Origin: Arthrobacter sp. Leaf137
Lineage (GTDB): Bacteria; Actinomycetota; Actinomycetes; Actinomycetales; Micrococcaceae
NCBI RefSeq assembly: GCF_001423525.1
Contig: NZ_LMOI01000002.1
Span: 151,110 to 215,109, forward strand
Length of the DNA stretch: 64,000 bases
Direction of reading: 5' to 3'
The notes beneath the pieces were generated by a model. The model searched no databases and had not been told where the DNA came from. It worked only from the letters and a program-made list of their open reading frames with translations. The position numbers were made by a program, and so were the translations under genes. This document shows, one piece after another, positions 9,081 through 19,527 of the stretch (position 1 is the stretch's first letter; the number at the start of each line of letters is the position of its first letter).

Positions 9081-10673
9081 GTGACCACCGATCTATCGGC
9101 TCCCCCTTCGGGCGGGAGCACGACGACGGCGGGCCGGGGCAAGCGCCCCCGCCCGCCTTTCGGCGTTTCAGCAGTGTCCATCGTGGCGGTGCTGATCGCC
9201 CTGTTCTCCCTCGTTCCCCTGGGGTACGTGGCCTACATGACGGTGGCAACCGGATGGGACACCGCCGTCGGGCTGATCTTCCGGCCGCGCGTGATGGAGC
9301 TGCTGCTGAACACGCTGTTGCTGACCATCATCACGGTTCCACTGTGCCTGCTGCTGGGGGTGGCCGGCGCCTGGCTCGTGGAGCGCACCAGCCTTCGCGG
9401 CCACCGGATCTGGGCGGTGCTCCTGGCAGCACCGCTGGCCATCCCGGCGTTCGTCAACAGCTACGCCTGGGTCTCGGCGGTGCCCTCGATGGGCGGGCTG
9501 TGGTCCGGCGTCCTGATCGCCACGCTCTCCTATTTCCCCCTGGTCTACATTCCGGCAGCGGCGTCCCTGAGCCGGCTGGACCCGGCCATCGAACAGTCCG
9601 CCGCTGCCCTGGGCCTGGGGAACTGGGCCACCTTCTTCCGGGTGGTGCTCCCCCAGCTCCGCATCGCGATGACCGGCGGCGCGCTGCTGGTTTCACTGCA
9701 CCTGCTGGCCGAATACGGCGCCTTCGCGATGATCCGGTTCGATACCTTCACCACCGCGATCATGGTGCAGTACCAGTCCACCTTCAACGGCGCCGCCGGA
9801 AACATGCTGGCCAGTGTCCTGGTGTTCTTCTGCCTGCTCCTGCTCGTGGCCGAAGTCCGGAGCCGCGGCACCGCCCGGTACGCCCGGATCGGGCCGGGCG
9901 CCCAGGCCCGGGCACTGCGGCTGCCCCTGCACGTTTACCAGCTGCCGTCCCAGCTGTTCCTCCTGGCCCTGACGGCACTGGCTTTGGGACTTCCGCTGTT
10001 CTTCGTCCTGCGCTGGACCGCACTCGGCGGGGCCCCGTCGTGGGCTGCCGACGAGTTCCTCCCCGCCCTCCTGGCCACCCTGGGCTACGGCCTGGCCGGC
10101 GCGGCCGCCACCATCGTGGTCGCCTTCCCCATGGCCTACCTTGCGGTCCGGCATCCCGGTTGGTTCAGCAAGTCCCTTGAGCTGTCCAACTACATCACCA
10201 GCTCCCTGCCTGGCATCGTGGTGGGCCTGGCCTTCGTGACTGTCAGCATCCGGCTGGTTCCGGGCGTGTACCAGACCGCCGGCGTGCTGGTGGCCGCCTA
10301 CGTGCTGCTGTTCCTGCCGCGCGCCCTGGTCAGCCTCCGCGCAGGCCTGGCCCAGGCGCCCAAGGAACTGGACGAGGCCGCGCAGTCCCTGGGCAAGCCG
10401 CCGCTGGCGTCGTTCATCCGGGTAACCCTCCGGCTCACGGCACCCGCGGCCGCCGGCGGTGCAGCCCTGGTGTTCCTGGCCATCGCCAATGAGCTGACGG
10501 CCACGCTGCTCCTGTCACCCAACGGCACCCGCACCCTCGCCACCGAATTCTGGAGCAAGAGCAGCGAGATCGACTACGCCGGCGCCGCCCCCTACGCGCT
10601 GCTGATGATCCTGCTCTCCGCACCGATGACCTACCTCCTCTTCCAACAGTCCAAGAAAGTAGCCGGACAGTGA
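9081..10673 (+). CDS. fbpB: Ferric iron ABC transporter permease (fused, two-domain)
   Basis: 530-residue inner-membrane protein with two tandem BPD_transp_1 permease domains of about six membrane helices each, the usual FbpB arrangement. Each half carries an EAA-type coupling loop: EQSAAALGLGNWATFFRVV and LDEAAQSLGKPPLASFIRVT. GTG start four bases after the fbpA stop. The N-terminal 30 residues are cytosolic and basic/Pro-rich. It forms the channel through which Fe(III) passes. Confidence 0.92.
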   Translation: MTTDLSAPPSGGSTTTAGRGKRPRPPFGVSAVSIVAVLIALFSLVPLGYVAYMTVATGWDTAVGLIFRPRVMELLLNTLLLTIITVPLCLLLGVAGAWLVERTSLRGHRIWAVLLAAPLAIPAFVNSYAWVSAVPSMGGLWSGVLIATLSYFPLVYIPAAASLSRLDPAIEQSAAALGLGNWATFFRVVLPQLRIAMTGGALLVSLHLLAEYGAFAMIRFDTFTTAIMVQYQSTFNGAAGNMLASVLVFFCLLLLVAEVRSRGTARYARIGPGAQARALRLPLHVYQLPSQLFLLALTALALGLPLFFVLRWTALGGAPSWAADEFLPALLATLGYGLAGAAATIVVAFPMAYLAVRHPGWFSKSLELSNYITSSLPGIVVGLAFVTVSIRLVPGVYQTAGVLVAAYVLLFLPRALVSLRAGLAQAPKELDEAAQSLGKPPLASFIRVTLRLTAPAAAGGAALVFLAIANELTATLLLSPNGTRTLATEFWSKSSEIDYAGAAPYALLMILLSAPMTYLLFQQSKKVAGQ

Positions 10674-11863
10674 CAGCACCATCCACATCGAGGTTGCCGG
10701 AGCCCCGGGTCTCCCCGTCGGTGGCGGCCAGCACCAACCCGCACCTGCAGATCACCGGTGTCACCAAGAACTTCGGCCCGCAGGAGGTCCTGAAGGGCGT
10801 CAACCTGGCGGTGTCCAAGGGCGGCACCACCGCCATTGTGGGCCCCTCCGGATCCGGCAAGACCACGCTGCTGCGGCTCATTGCCGGGTTTGAGCACCCG
10901 CTGGCCGGCCGCATCGCCCTGAACGGCAACACCGTGGCCGGCGACGGCGTCTGGGTCCCGGCCCACAAGCGCCACATCGGCTACGTGGCGCAGGACGGCG
11001 CCCTCTTCCCGCACCTCACGGTGGGGCAGAACATAGCCTTTGGACTGGACACCGCCAAACTGTCCGGCGGCCGCCGCGCCGTGGCGGGCCGCGTCAGCGA
11101 CCTCCTGGAGATGGTGTCGCTGGATCCGGCCATGGCCAAGCGCCGGCCCCACCAGCTCTCCGGCGGCCAGCAGCAGCGCGTCGCCCTGGCCCGGGCGCTG
11201 GCCCGCGAACCGGAACTGATGCTGCTGGACGAACCGTTCTCCGCGCTCGACGCCGGTCTGCGCGTCGCCACCCGCCGGGCGGTGGCAAAGGTCCTGGCCG
11301 AGGCCGGGGTCACCACCATCCTGGTCACGCACGACCAGGCCGAAGCACTGTCCTTCGCGGACCAGGTGGCCGTCATGCGCGGCGGAAAGCTGGCCCAGAT
11401 CGGCAACCCGTTCGTGGTGTACACCCGCCCTGCGGACCGGGCCACCGCGGAGTTCCTGGGGGATGCCGTCATCCTGGACGCCTGGATGGAGGGTTCGCTG
11501 GCCACGTGCTCGCTGGGCGGCATCCCCGTCCGCCGGCCCCCGGCCCAGGGCCCTGTCCAGCTCATGCTCCGGCCTGAGCAGATCCGGATCGCCGAGGACG
11601 GCGACATCCGCGGCGTGGTGGTGGACACGGACTACTTCGGCCCGGAAACCACCGTCCGGCTGAAGCTGGCCGTGCCGCCCGAACTGGCCGGGCGCCCCGA
11701 CCACCGCTATCCCGGCGGCGGCGAAATCATCACCATCCGCCACTGGAATGCCTCCATCGCCCGGCCGGGCATGGAACTCTGCCTCCGCGTCGTGGGCGAA
11801 GGCGTGGCGTTTCCCGCCGAGCAGGGCCCGGCAGCAGGCGGCGCTGCCCCCGTGACGTCCTAG
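10670..11863 (+). CDS. fbpC: Ferric iron ABC transporter ATP-binding protein
   Basis: 397-residue ATPase of the CUT1/FbpC/PotA type. Walker A GPSGSGKTT (58-66), signature LSGGQQQR (163-170), Walker B LMLLDE (183-188), H-loop VTHDQAEA, then a C-terminal TOBE-like domain. Starts with a GTG overlapping the fbpB stop by 4 bp (GTGA). The TAG stop overlaps the stop of the convergent GH32 gene within CTAG, so no terminator separates the two. Confidence 0.93.
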   Translation: MTAPSTSRLPEPRVSPSVAASTNPHLQITGVTKNFGPQEVLKGVNLAVSKGGTTAIVGPSGSGKTTLLRLIAGFEHPLAGRIALNGNTVAGDGVWVPAHKRHIGYVAQDGALFPHLTVGQNIAFGLDTAKLSGGRRAVAGRVSDLLEMVSLDPAMAKRRPHQLSGGQQQRVALARALAREPELMLLDEPFSALDAGLRVATRRAVAKVLAEAGVTTILVTHDQAEALSFADQVAVMRGGKLAQIGNPFVVYTRPADRATAEFLGDAVILDAWMEGSLATCSLGGIPVRRPPAQGPVQLMLRPEQIRIAEDGDIRGVVVDTDYFGPETTVRLKLAVPPELAGRPDHRYPGGGEIITIRHWNASIARPGMELCLRVVGEGVAFPAEQGPAAGGAAPVTS

Positions 11864-13854
11864 CGGATCGAGGCCAGCGGCGTGACGGCGCCCTTCCGCA
11901 GGGTCACGTCGCCGCCGTCCGCCGCGAGCCGGACCTCTTTGGCGCCAGCCGGCGGGAACACCAGGGACGTCAGCGTCTGCCGGCCCCTGTCCGCAAAAAC
12001 CTCTACAGATGACCGGTCCACGTACACGGCCAGGCGCACCGTGTCACCGCCTGAGCCCGCCGCGGACGCAGCCCCTGGCGAACCGCCGCCTGCGGTCCGG
12101 ACCTGGCTGTACGCCCCGTCCACCCCGGTGTCGGCGGTGGCGAGAGCATCCCCGTCGCGGGCCACGAACGCCTGGCCTGCCCTGAAGTCGTAGCCCACGG
12201 TGGCGTAGGTCTTGCCGGCGCTTTGCAGGAGGATCCGGGCTTCCCCCGCTCCGTTGGCGGGCCTTTCCAGCTCAATGTCCACCTTGAAGGCACCGCTCTC
12301 CGGTACCGGCAGTGCCTTCCCGCCGGCCAGGTTCCCTGCCGGCACCTCGCTGGCCTCCCCCTCCAGCGACCGCAGCGCGGGGGTGGGTGCCGAGACCAAT
12401 GCCGGGCGGCCGCCGTCGGAATTCAAACGGATGTCCCGCACCACGGACGCCGCACCGAACCAGCCGTCAGTGGGCAGGTTCCGGGCGTAGGCCCAGTTGT
12501 TCATCCAGCCGATGGCATGCCGGGAGGCCTTGCGCTGGCCGTCCGTCAGGCGGGGATCGTCCCAGGTGACGGCGGCGTAGAAGTCCGCGCCGTCGTCGAG
12601 CCACTGGTGGCCCCCCTCCGGCGTGAAGGCCTCACCGTCAAAGCTGCCGGTCCAGTACGCCAGGCCGGTGGTGCGGCCTTCCTCTGCCCCGTTGGCGCCG
12701 GCGGCGAGGACCCAGGTGCGTTTGGCGGGGTCGCCGTCCACGTCCATCTGGAACAAATCCGGGCATTCCAGGATGCCCATCCCGTCCTGCTCGAACGCGG
12801 AAACGTAGGTCCACTTCTTCAGGTCCGGCGAGGTGTAGAAGCCGATCTTGTGGCCCTCGGCGAGCAGCATGAGCCACTGGCTGTTCGCGTCGTCCCAGAC
12901 GATCCGCGGGTCGCGCCAGTGCTCGGCGCCGGGGTTGTCCATGACGGGATTGCCGTCGTAGCTCTTGAAGCTGTAACCGTTGTCCGTTGAGTAGAACAGC
13001 GACTGGCGCTGCACGCCGGCATCCTGCTGCGTGAGGACGGCGATTACGGCGCCCCGGCCGAACCCTGCGGTCCCCTCTGCGTCCACCACCGCGGAGCCTG
13101 TCTCGATGTCGCCCAGTCCGTTGCGGAACTTCCCGATGGCCACGCCCTCGTTCTTCCAGTGCACCAGGTCGGTGCTGGTGGCGTGGAACCACTCGGTGCC
13201 GTTCCCTTCCGGGTAGTCGGCGTTGTAGAGGTAGTAGTAGTGCCAGAGCCCGTCCTTGAGGAACGGCCGCTGGGGGTCGTTCATCCAGCGCTGGTCCGGG
13301 GTGAGGTGGTAGGCGGGCCGGTAGCCGGGATCCTTCGCCGGGGCCGCCAGCGCGGCGGCGGCCGGCGCGGGGAAAGCCCTGCCGTTGCCCAGGTCCGCGA
13401 GGAGGGCATCGCGGGCCTCCGTGCTGATGCAGTCCGGCAGCGGGACACCGCCGGCATCTCCGGACACCGTGTCCGACGCACTGCTCCGCAGGTAGACCTG
13501 GCCCTCCACCCGTGCCGCGGCCAGCCAGCCCGTCCCGCACTCGATGCTCCGGACATCATCGGCGCCGTCCGCCGGGACCTCCTCCCCCCGCTCGAACAGC
13601 GTCCGGTCATTGCCCTTGAGCCACAGCGAGGCGTACCTGCCGGACCGGTCTTTTGACGCTTCCTGGGCGGCCGCCACCCCGCCCAGGACCCGCCCGGCCG
13701 TAGCCTCCGGACCGGTCCGCGCCTGCCCGGCCAGGACCAGGGAAAGAACCACCACGACGACGGTCGCCACCGCCACCGCGGCCCACAGGAAGGGGCGGCG
13801 CTTCAGCGCCGTGGCGAGCGCAGTGAGGGTGGTGCGGGGGGATTTTGGGGGCAT
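11860..13854 (-). CDS. Membrane-anchored GH32 fructan/sucrose hydrolase
   Basis: About 664 residues. One N-terminal membrane segment after a basic stretch (WAAVAVATVVVVVLSLVLAG) should anchor the enzyme outside the cell. The catalytic GH32 motifs are all present: WMNDPQ (nucleophile Asp), WRDPRI (RDP) and ECPDLF (EC, acid/base Glu). The C-terminal beta-sandwich has the SSVEVFAD strand typical of GH32. Likely substrates are levan, inulin or sucrose. An in-frame GTG at 13911 would add 19 residues, but neither start has a strong Shine-Dalgarno. An insert of about 150 residues between the anchor and catalytic domain has no recognised match. Confidence 0.88.
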   Translation of the reverse strand: MPPKSPRTTLTALATALKRRPFLWAAVAVATVVVVVLSLVLAGQARTGPEATAGRVLGGVAAAQEASKDRSGRYASLWLKGNDRTLFERGEEVPADGADDVRSIECGTGWLAAARVEGQVYLRSSASDTVSGDAGGVPLPDCISTEARDALLADLGNGRAFPAPAAAALAAPAKDPGYRPAYHLTPDQRWMNDPQRPFLKDGLWHYYYLYNADYPEGNGTEWFHATSTDLVHWKNEGVAIGKFRNGLGDIETGSAVVDAEGTAGFGRGAVIAVLTQQDAGVQRQSLFYSTDNGYSFKSYDGNPVMDNPGAEHWRDPRIVWDDANSQWLMLLAEGHKIGFYTSPDLKKWTYVSAFEQDGMGILECPDLFQMDVDGDPAKRTWVLAAGANGAEEGRTTGLAYWTGSFDGEAFTPEGGHQWLDDGADFYAAVTWDDPRLTDGQRKASRHAIGWMNNWAYARNLPTDGWFGAASVVRDIRLNSDGGRPALVSAPTPALRSLEGEASEVPAGNLAGGKALPVPESGAFKVDIELERPANGAGEARILLQSAGKTYATVGYDFRAGQAFVARDGDALATADTGVDGAYSQVRTAGGGSPGAASAAGSGGDTVRLAVYVDRSSVEVFADRGRQTLTSLVFPPAGAKEVRLAADGGDVTLRKGAVTPLASIR

Positions 13855-14036
13855 GGCTTCAATCCGTCGCTGAACGCGCAAGTGCCGTCCCCCGGGGTCG
13901 GGGAACGGCACCAGCGCAAGTTAGCCATCAAATTTACCGGTTCGCTGCCCAGAACCCAACTGCGCAGCCATCGCCGCACGTCAGTGGCGTATCGTTTTGG
14001 CACCAGCGCAGCCAAGGACATGGATCTGCGGCCCGC

Positions 14037-14645
14037 TTAGGGCTGCGGAGCGTCGCCGGGGCGCTTCTTCTGCGGGTACGGTGCCTCGCCGCGGGCCAGC
14101 ATGTCGACGAAACCCGCGATCTTCCGCTCGCGGGTGGCGGCCTGCTTCACCGAGTTGGTCCGGTAGATCAGAGCAAAACGGTTCGTCCTGGTCAGGACAT
14201 CGAACATCGCCTGCGCCGCCGGAACCGCGGCAATGGCGGCGGCTAGGTCCTCGGGAACTTCAGCCGTGGCCTGCCCGCCGTAGGCCTTGTCCCAGCGGCC
14301 ATCCGCTTTGGCAGACTCCACAGCCTCCCTGCCGGCCTCGGTCATCCTGCCCGCTTCCTCCAACCGGGCAATGTGGCCAACATTCCGCGCCGACCAGGGG
14401 CTCCGCGGACCCCGCCGGGTCATGCGCTGGAAGGAAGTTTCGTCGTCGCGCCGCCTTCCCTGCCCGTCGATCCAGCCAAAGCACAGGGCCTCGTCCAGCG
14501 CCGCGGCGTAGTCGAGTTCCGTCACCGTGCCGCCCTTCTTATGCAGCACCAGCCAGACCCCCGGACTGCTCCGGTGATTCTCCTCAAGCCAGGCGCGCCA
14601 AGCAGCCGCATCAGGCACCAGCAGTTCGTCGAGTTCAACAGCCAT
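14037..14645 (-). CDS. YdeI/OmpD-associated family protein
   Basis: 202-residue cytosolic protein. AALDEALCFGWIDGQ followed by a QRMTRRGPRSPWSARN stretch, and a C-terminal helical YRTNSVKQAATRERKIAGFVDMLARG segment, match the YdeI/OmdA (bacteriocin-protection) family. The molecular function is not established. Start 14645 is favoured over an upstream in-frame start because CACAAT lies 6 nt before the ATG (leaderless pattern) and the extra 28 residues are low-quality. Confidence 0.75.
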   Translation of the reverse strand: MAVELDELLVPDAAAWRAWLEENHRSSPGVWLVLHKKGGTVTELDYAAALDEALCFGWIDGQGRRRDDETSFQRMTRRGPRSPWSARNVGHIARLEEAGRMTEAGREAVESAKADGRWDKAYGGQATAEVPEDLAAAIAAVPAAQAMFDVLTRTNRFALIYRTNSVKQAATRERKIAGFVDMLARGEAPYPQKKRPGDAPQP

Positions 14646-14791
14646 GGCCCTATTGTGCCCCTGCCCTCCGACATCACAAGGTCGGGACCACCACGGATGC
14701 ACCAGCCAAACAGTCACGTCCGCCGGCACGGCCCAGGCGGCCCTGTGCCATCATGGGCGTATAGCCCCGATTCCGAGCTTAAGGACTCCCA

Positions 14792-15526
14792 ATGCTCCGC
14801 GTCCGCCCCCTGCACTTCACCTCCCGCATCGACGACTGGGAACGGTTCCTCACCGCGTTGGGACTGGTCCTGACCGAAGGGGACGGCGGCTTCCGCGTCT
14901 TCGACTCCGCGGCCGGGCGGCTGGCCGTACACAGCGTCCCGGAGGGAGATCCGCTGGACGGCACCACCACCCTTGCGGTGGAAGTGGGCGATCTTGCGGA
15001 ATTCGCACGGCGCACCAACGAGTCCGCAGCGGAGGACGGCACCACACCCGCCGAACTGGTCACCGTGGACCACGGTGACGCCTGCCGGATCACCGGGCCG
15101 GACGGTTTCAGCTTCCTCGCGGACCTTGCCGGGAACGGAGCCCCGGGCGCCGACGCCGATCAGGCGCTGGCCGTCGTCGCAGTGTGGTTCACCCAGGACG
15201 CCGACGGCGCCGCCCGGACGTTGCGCCACGTCGGCGCCCGCCCGCGGCCCGTGCCGGATGACGACGAAACCGCAGACTTCACCGCCAAGAACGGCGGAGT
15301 CCTGATGGTCCGGCCGGCCTCCGGCCCATCCCGCTCAGGGCTGGGTTTCGAGTACGACGGCGGCCTGGAACCGGTGCGGGAACGGCTCGCCTCCGCAGGG
15401 TTCCAGGTGGGCGTGACGGAGGAAGCGTTCGGCAGCACACTGCACGTGGCCAACCCGGACGCCACCGTGTTCGCCGCCAGCGTGCCCGCCACGGTGTGGA
15501 TCTCCGAGCGCCGCCCCATGGGGTAG
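14792..15526 (+). CDS. VOC/glyoxalase-fold protein
   Basis: 244 residues forming two vicinal-oxygen-chelate type halves (about 1-115 and 125-240). Beginnings such as RPLHFTSRIDDWERFLTALG and ITGPDGFSFLADL are typical of glyoxalase/bleomycin-resistance folds. No complete metal-ligand set can be assigned by eye, so enzymatic activity is uncertain. The Shine-Dalgarno AAGGAC lies 7 nt upstream of the ATG. It ends 9 bp before the NUDIX gene, whose -10 box overlaps this stop codon. Confidence 0.65.
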   Translation: MLRVRPLHFTSRIDDWERFLTALGLVLTEGDGGFRVFDSAAGRLAVHSVPEGDPLDGTTTLAVEVGDLAEFARRTNESAAEDGTTPAELVTVDHGDACRITGPDGFSFLADLAGNGAPGADADQALAVVAVWFTQDADGAARTLRHVGARPRPVPDDDETADFTAKNGGVLMVRPASGPSRSGLGFEYDGGLEPVRERLASAGFQVGVTEEAFGSTLHVANPDATVFAASVPATVWISERRPMG

Positions 15527-15529
15527 AAC
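15524..15529 (+). promoter_or_regulatory. -10 box TAGAAC overlapping the VOC stop codon
   Basis: TAGAAC ends 6 nt before the ATG at 15536, with no Shine-Dalgarno in between. It looks like a leaderless promoter whose first three bases are the stop codon of the preceding gene. Confidence 0.45.
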
Positions 15530-15535
15530 TTAACC

Positions 15536-16075
15536 ATGAACGTGCGCACCCCTGACCCGAATCCCGGCTGGCTCTCCGAAGAAGACCTTTTTGAGGCGCG
15601 GGGCCGGCTGCCCATGGTTTATGTGGAAGCGGTCCCGGTCAGGCTGGACCCGCTGGGTTACGTCAACGAAGTGGGCACGCTGCTGCAGGCCGACGATGAC
15701 GGCACCATGGTCCGGTCCCTGGTGTCCGGCCGGGTGATCTACCGTGAAACCATCCGCGCCGCACTGCTGCGCCACATGGAAAAGGACCTGGGCCCCCTGG
15801 CGTTCCCGCAGCTGCCCATCAGCCCGGTGCCGTTCACCGTGGCCGAATACTTCCCGGCGCCGTCCCAGACCGGTTTCACCGATGAGCGGCAACACGCCGT
15901 GTCCCTGGCCTACGTCATCCCGGTCACCGGCGAATGCGAACCCCGCCAGGACGCCCTGGAACTGACCTGGATGACCCCTGACGAAGTCCTCAGCCCGGGT
16001 GTCCAGCTCGAGTTCAGCGGCGGCCGCGGCGGCCTCATCCGGCAGGCACTGGCTTTCGCGGGCGTCGGCTCCTGA
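15536..16075 (+). CDS. NUDIX-fold protein (DUF4916 type) with degenerate Nudix box
   Basis: 179-residue protein resembling the actinobacterial DUF4916 NUDIX group. The Nudix-like helix runs from GRVIYRETIRAALLRHMEK: the first Gly, the first Glu and the Arg are kept, but the Glu of the REU triplet is His and one of the following EE pair is Lys. Mg-dependent pyrophosphohydrolase activity is therefore doubtful and it may be a binding or regulatory module. C-terminal YVIPVTGECEPRQDALELTW fits the fold. Confidence 0.7.
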   Translation: MNVRTPDPNPGWLSEEDLFEARGRLPMVYVEAVPVRLDPLGYVNEVGTLLQADDDGTMVRSLVSGRVIYRETIRAALLRHMEKDLGPLAFPQLPISPVPFTVAEYFPAPSQTGFTDERQHAVSLAYVIPVTGECEPRQDALELTWMTPDEVLSPGVQLEFSGGRGGLIRQALAFAGVGS

Positions 16076-16162
16076 CATCCCGAGGGGACGTGGGGGTCCC
16101 CGGTTTCAGGCACCCGCCTTTGTAGACTGTAGGGCGGACCGCAAGAGAACTTAAGGACTCCC

Positions 16163-17209
16163 ATGACCGAAACACCGGCCCGGCAACATCGCGGGCAGCA
16201 GGCTGGATCACTGACCACCGGCAGCCACATCCTCCTGCCCGACGGTGAACGGACGGCGGAAATCCACCAGCTGGAGCTGCAACGGGATGACTTTGGCGTG
16301 CCTGCCCTGGTGCTCGCCAGCCTGACCGGCGGGGGAACCCTCCGCATCGCCGCCGGCAGCACGGTCACCCTCGTTGACGCAGCAGACGACGCCGTCACGC
16401 ACCTTCCGCGGGCACTCGCCCCGGAGGGGACAGCACCAGTGCCGGAGGCCACGCGCCCAGCCGATGCCGCGGCAGGCACGGAACCCCGGCAGGAGCAGCC
16501 CGGCGGTGAGTCCGCAGCCAACGCCCAGGTGCCCGCCGTCGTCGTGCCTCCCCTGCCGGCGGCTCCGCCCGCAGCCAACGGGCCCGGCGAAGAGGAGCTT
16601 GCGCTGATCCCCACGCCGGACGGCACCCCCGAATCCGTCGTGGAAGCCGCAGCTGAAGCGCACCCTGATGCCGTGGGCGTCCTGCTGCTGACGGACCGCC
16701 TCTCCAAGGGCGTGAACTTCAAGTCCGGCAGCTGCCTGAAGGACCTCACAGACCTCGCGCACGAACTGTTCGTCACGCTGAAGGACGCGGAGGGCGCGCT
16801 GTCCATCGCAGACCTCCTCACGGTCCTGCCCTACGACGGAAACCCCGGGCGCTGGGCGTCCGTGGAGGCATCCCTGGCGCTGGCCAGCTACATCTGCCGG
16901 CAGGACGGCCAGGACGAACGCGCGGCGGTGTACGAGAAACTCATCCGCACCCCGGAAAGCCAGGAAACGGATCCGTTCAAGGCCCGGATGGCGGCCAAGG
17001 TACGGCAGCGCTCGCTCAACGAGCCCAACCTGTACGACAAGGAAATCTTCCGTTCCATCGACAATTCCAACCATGATGCCGAGCGTGAGTGGCGGCTGCT
17101 GCGGCTGGAGTCACTGCTGTTCCTGCGGGCGCACGGCGGGTCGGAAACCATCGGCATGTCCGAGCTGGAGCGCCGGATCGGCAACGAACTTGAGGCCGTC
17201 CGCGCCTGA
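16163..17209 (+). CDS. Actinobacterial protein of unknown function with two ends and a Pro/Ala linker
   Basis: 348 residues, not recognised. The N-terminal part (about 15-75) is beta-rich with ILLPDGERTAEIHQLELQRDD. Residues about 85-150 form an Ala/Pro/Glu-rich linker. The C-terminal part (about 165-345) is helical and conserved-looking, with KGVNFKSGSCLKDLTDLAHE, NPGRWASVEASLALASYIC and SIDNSNHDAEREWRLLRLES. No signal peptide or membrane segment. AAGGACTCCC precedes the ATG. A TAGACT box at 16123-16128 could be the promoter. Confidence 0.7.
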   Translation: MTETPARQHRGQQAGSLTTGSHILLPDGERTAEIHQLELQRDDFGVPALVLASLTGGGTLRIAAGSTVTLVDAADDAVTHLPRALAPEGTAPVPEATRPADAAAGTEPRQEQPGGESAANAQVPAVVVPPLPAAPPAANGPGEEELALIPTPDGTPESVVEAAAEAHPDAVGVLLLTDRLSKGVNFKSGSCLKDLTDLAHELFVTLKDAEGALSIADLLTVLPYDGNPGRWASVEASLALASYICRQDGQDERAAVYEKLIRTPESQETDPFKARMAAKVRQRSLNEPNLYDKEIFRSIDNSNHDAEREWRLLRLESLLFLRAHGGSETIGMSELERRIGNELEAVRA

Positions 17210-17244
17210 ACAAATTAGCCCTACCCGGGCACAGGACAGAGTTG

Positions 17245-17250
17245 TAGATT
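17245..17250 (+). promoter_or_regulatory. -10 box TAGATT, leaderless promoter
   Basis: TAGATT ends 7 nt before the ATG at 17258, placing the expected transcription start on the start codon. No Shine-Dalgarno is present. Confidence 0.5.
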
Positions 17251-17257
17251 CGGGGCT

Positions 17258-17983
17258 ATGACGAACAATCTCAGCGTAGTGATCAACGCCGATGCGCCGC
17301 AGGTCTGGAACATGCTGCGTGAACCGTCCCGGGTGGCCCAGTGGCATGGCTGGCAGGCCGACGACCTTGACGCCGAAATCAAGGAAATCTACTTTGCCGA
17401 TAATGTGCAGGAAGCAGCGGACCACACCAGCCTGATCGTGCACGGCGGCGACACGTTCGAGCTGCATCCCGTGGCCGGCGGGACCCGGGTCAACGTCACC
17501 CGCGGGGCGCTGGACCACAACTCCGAATGGGCTGCCTGGGACGAGGACATCACCCAGGGGTGGCTCACGTTCCTGCAGCAGCTCCGCTTCGCGCTGGAGC
17601 GCCACCCCAATGGCACGCGGCACACGCTGTTCCTGCAGCTTCCGGGCGGCCCGGGCTCCGCGATTGAAAAGCTCGGGCTCACCGACGTCCCGGCTCCGGG
17701 TGAGGACTACAGCCTCACGTTGGGCACGGGCGAGGAGATCTCCGGAAAGGTCTGGTACCGCAGCAACCACCAGGTGGGGCTCACCGTCCACCACTACGCC
17801 GCGCACGGCGAGGGGCTCCTGGTGGTGACGGACCAGCCGGTTATCGAAGAGCTGCGGCCCGACGGAGGGTCCATGGTGATTGCCTCCACGTACGATCTGG
17901 GGGCGGCGAAGGTGGACGCCATCCGGTCCTCCTGGGATTCGTGGCGGCAGGCCCAGTATCCCGGGTCGGAGCCGGTCAGCTGA
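17258..17983 (+). CDS. SRPBCC (START-like) domain protein
   Basis: 241-residue cytosolic protein. The N-terminal half (about 3-130) has the layout of a START/Bet v1-like ligand-binding fold: LSVVINADAPQVWNMLREPS, WHGWQADDLD and a terminal helix WLTFLQQLRFALERH. The C-terminal half (about 140-235) may be a second related unit (KVWYRSNHQVGLTVHHYA). The ligand is unknown. Monocistronic, with a leaderless-type promoter. Confidence 0.65.
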   Translation: MTNNLSVVINADAPQVWNMLREPSRVAQWHGWQADDLDAEIKEIYFADNVQEAADHTSLIVHGGDTFELHPVAGGTRVNVTRGALDHNSEWAAWDEDITQGWLTFLQQLRFALERHPNGTRHTLFLQLPGGPGSAIEKLGLTDVPAPGEDYSLTLGTGEEISGKVWYRSNHQVGLTVHHYAAHGEGLLVVTDQPVIEELRPDGGSMVIASTYDLGAAKVDAIRSSWDSWRQAQYPGSEPVS

Positions 17984-18064
17984 CAGGGCGCTAGCTGACG
18001 CTCTGGTTGACGGGGATAGGCGTTCGGGCGCCGGGGCGATTACCGGTGATAGGTGTTCGGCTGA

Positions 18065-19432
<1,368 letters not shown>

Positions 19433-19527
19433 GGGCAGTGAGGCGGCCTCCCGCCGTCGAAATCGCTGGAAGGGTGCGGGGACGCCGCTCCGGCCCTGTG
19501 TGTCAGGCGGGTGGGGTCCGGCGGGGC

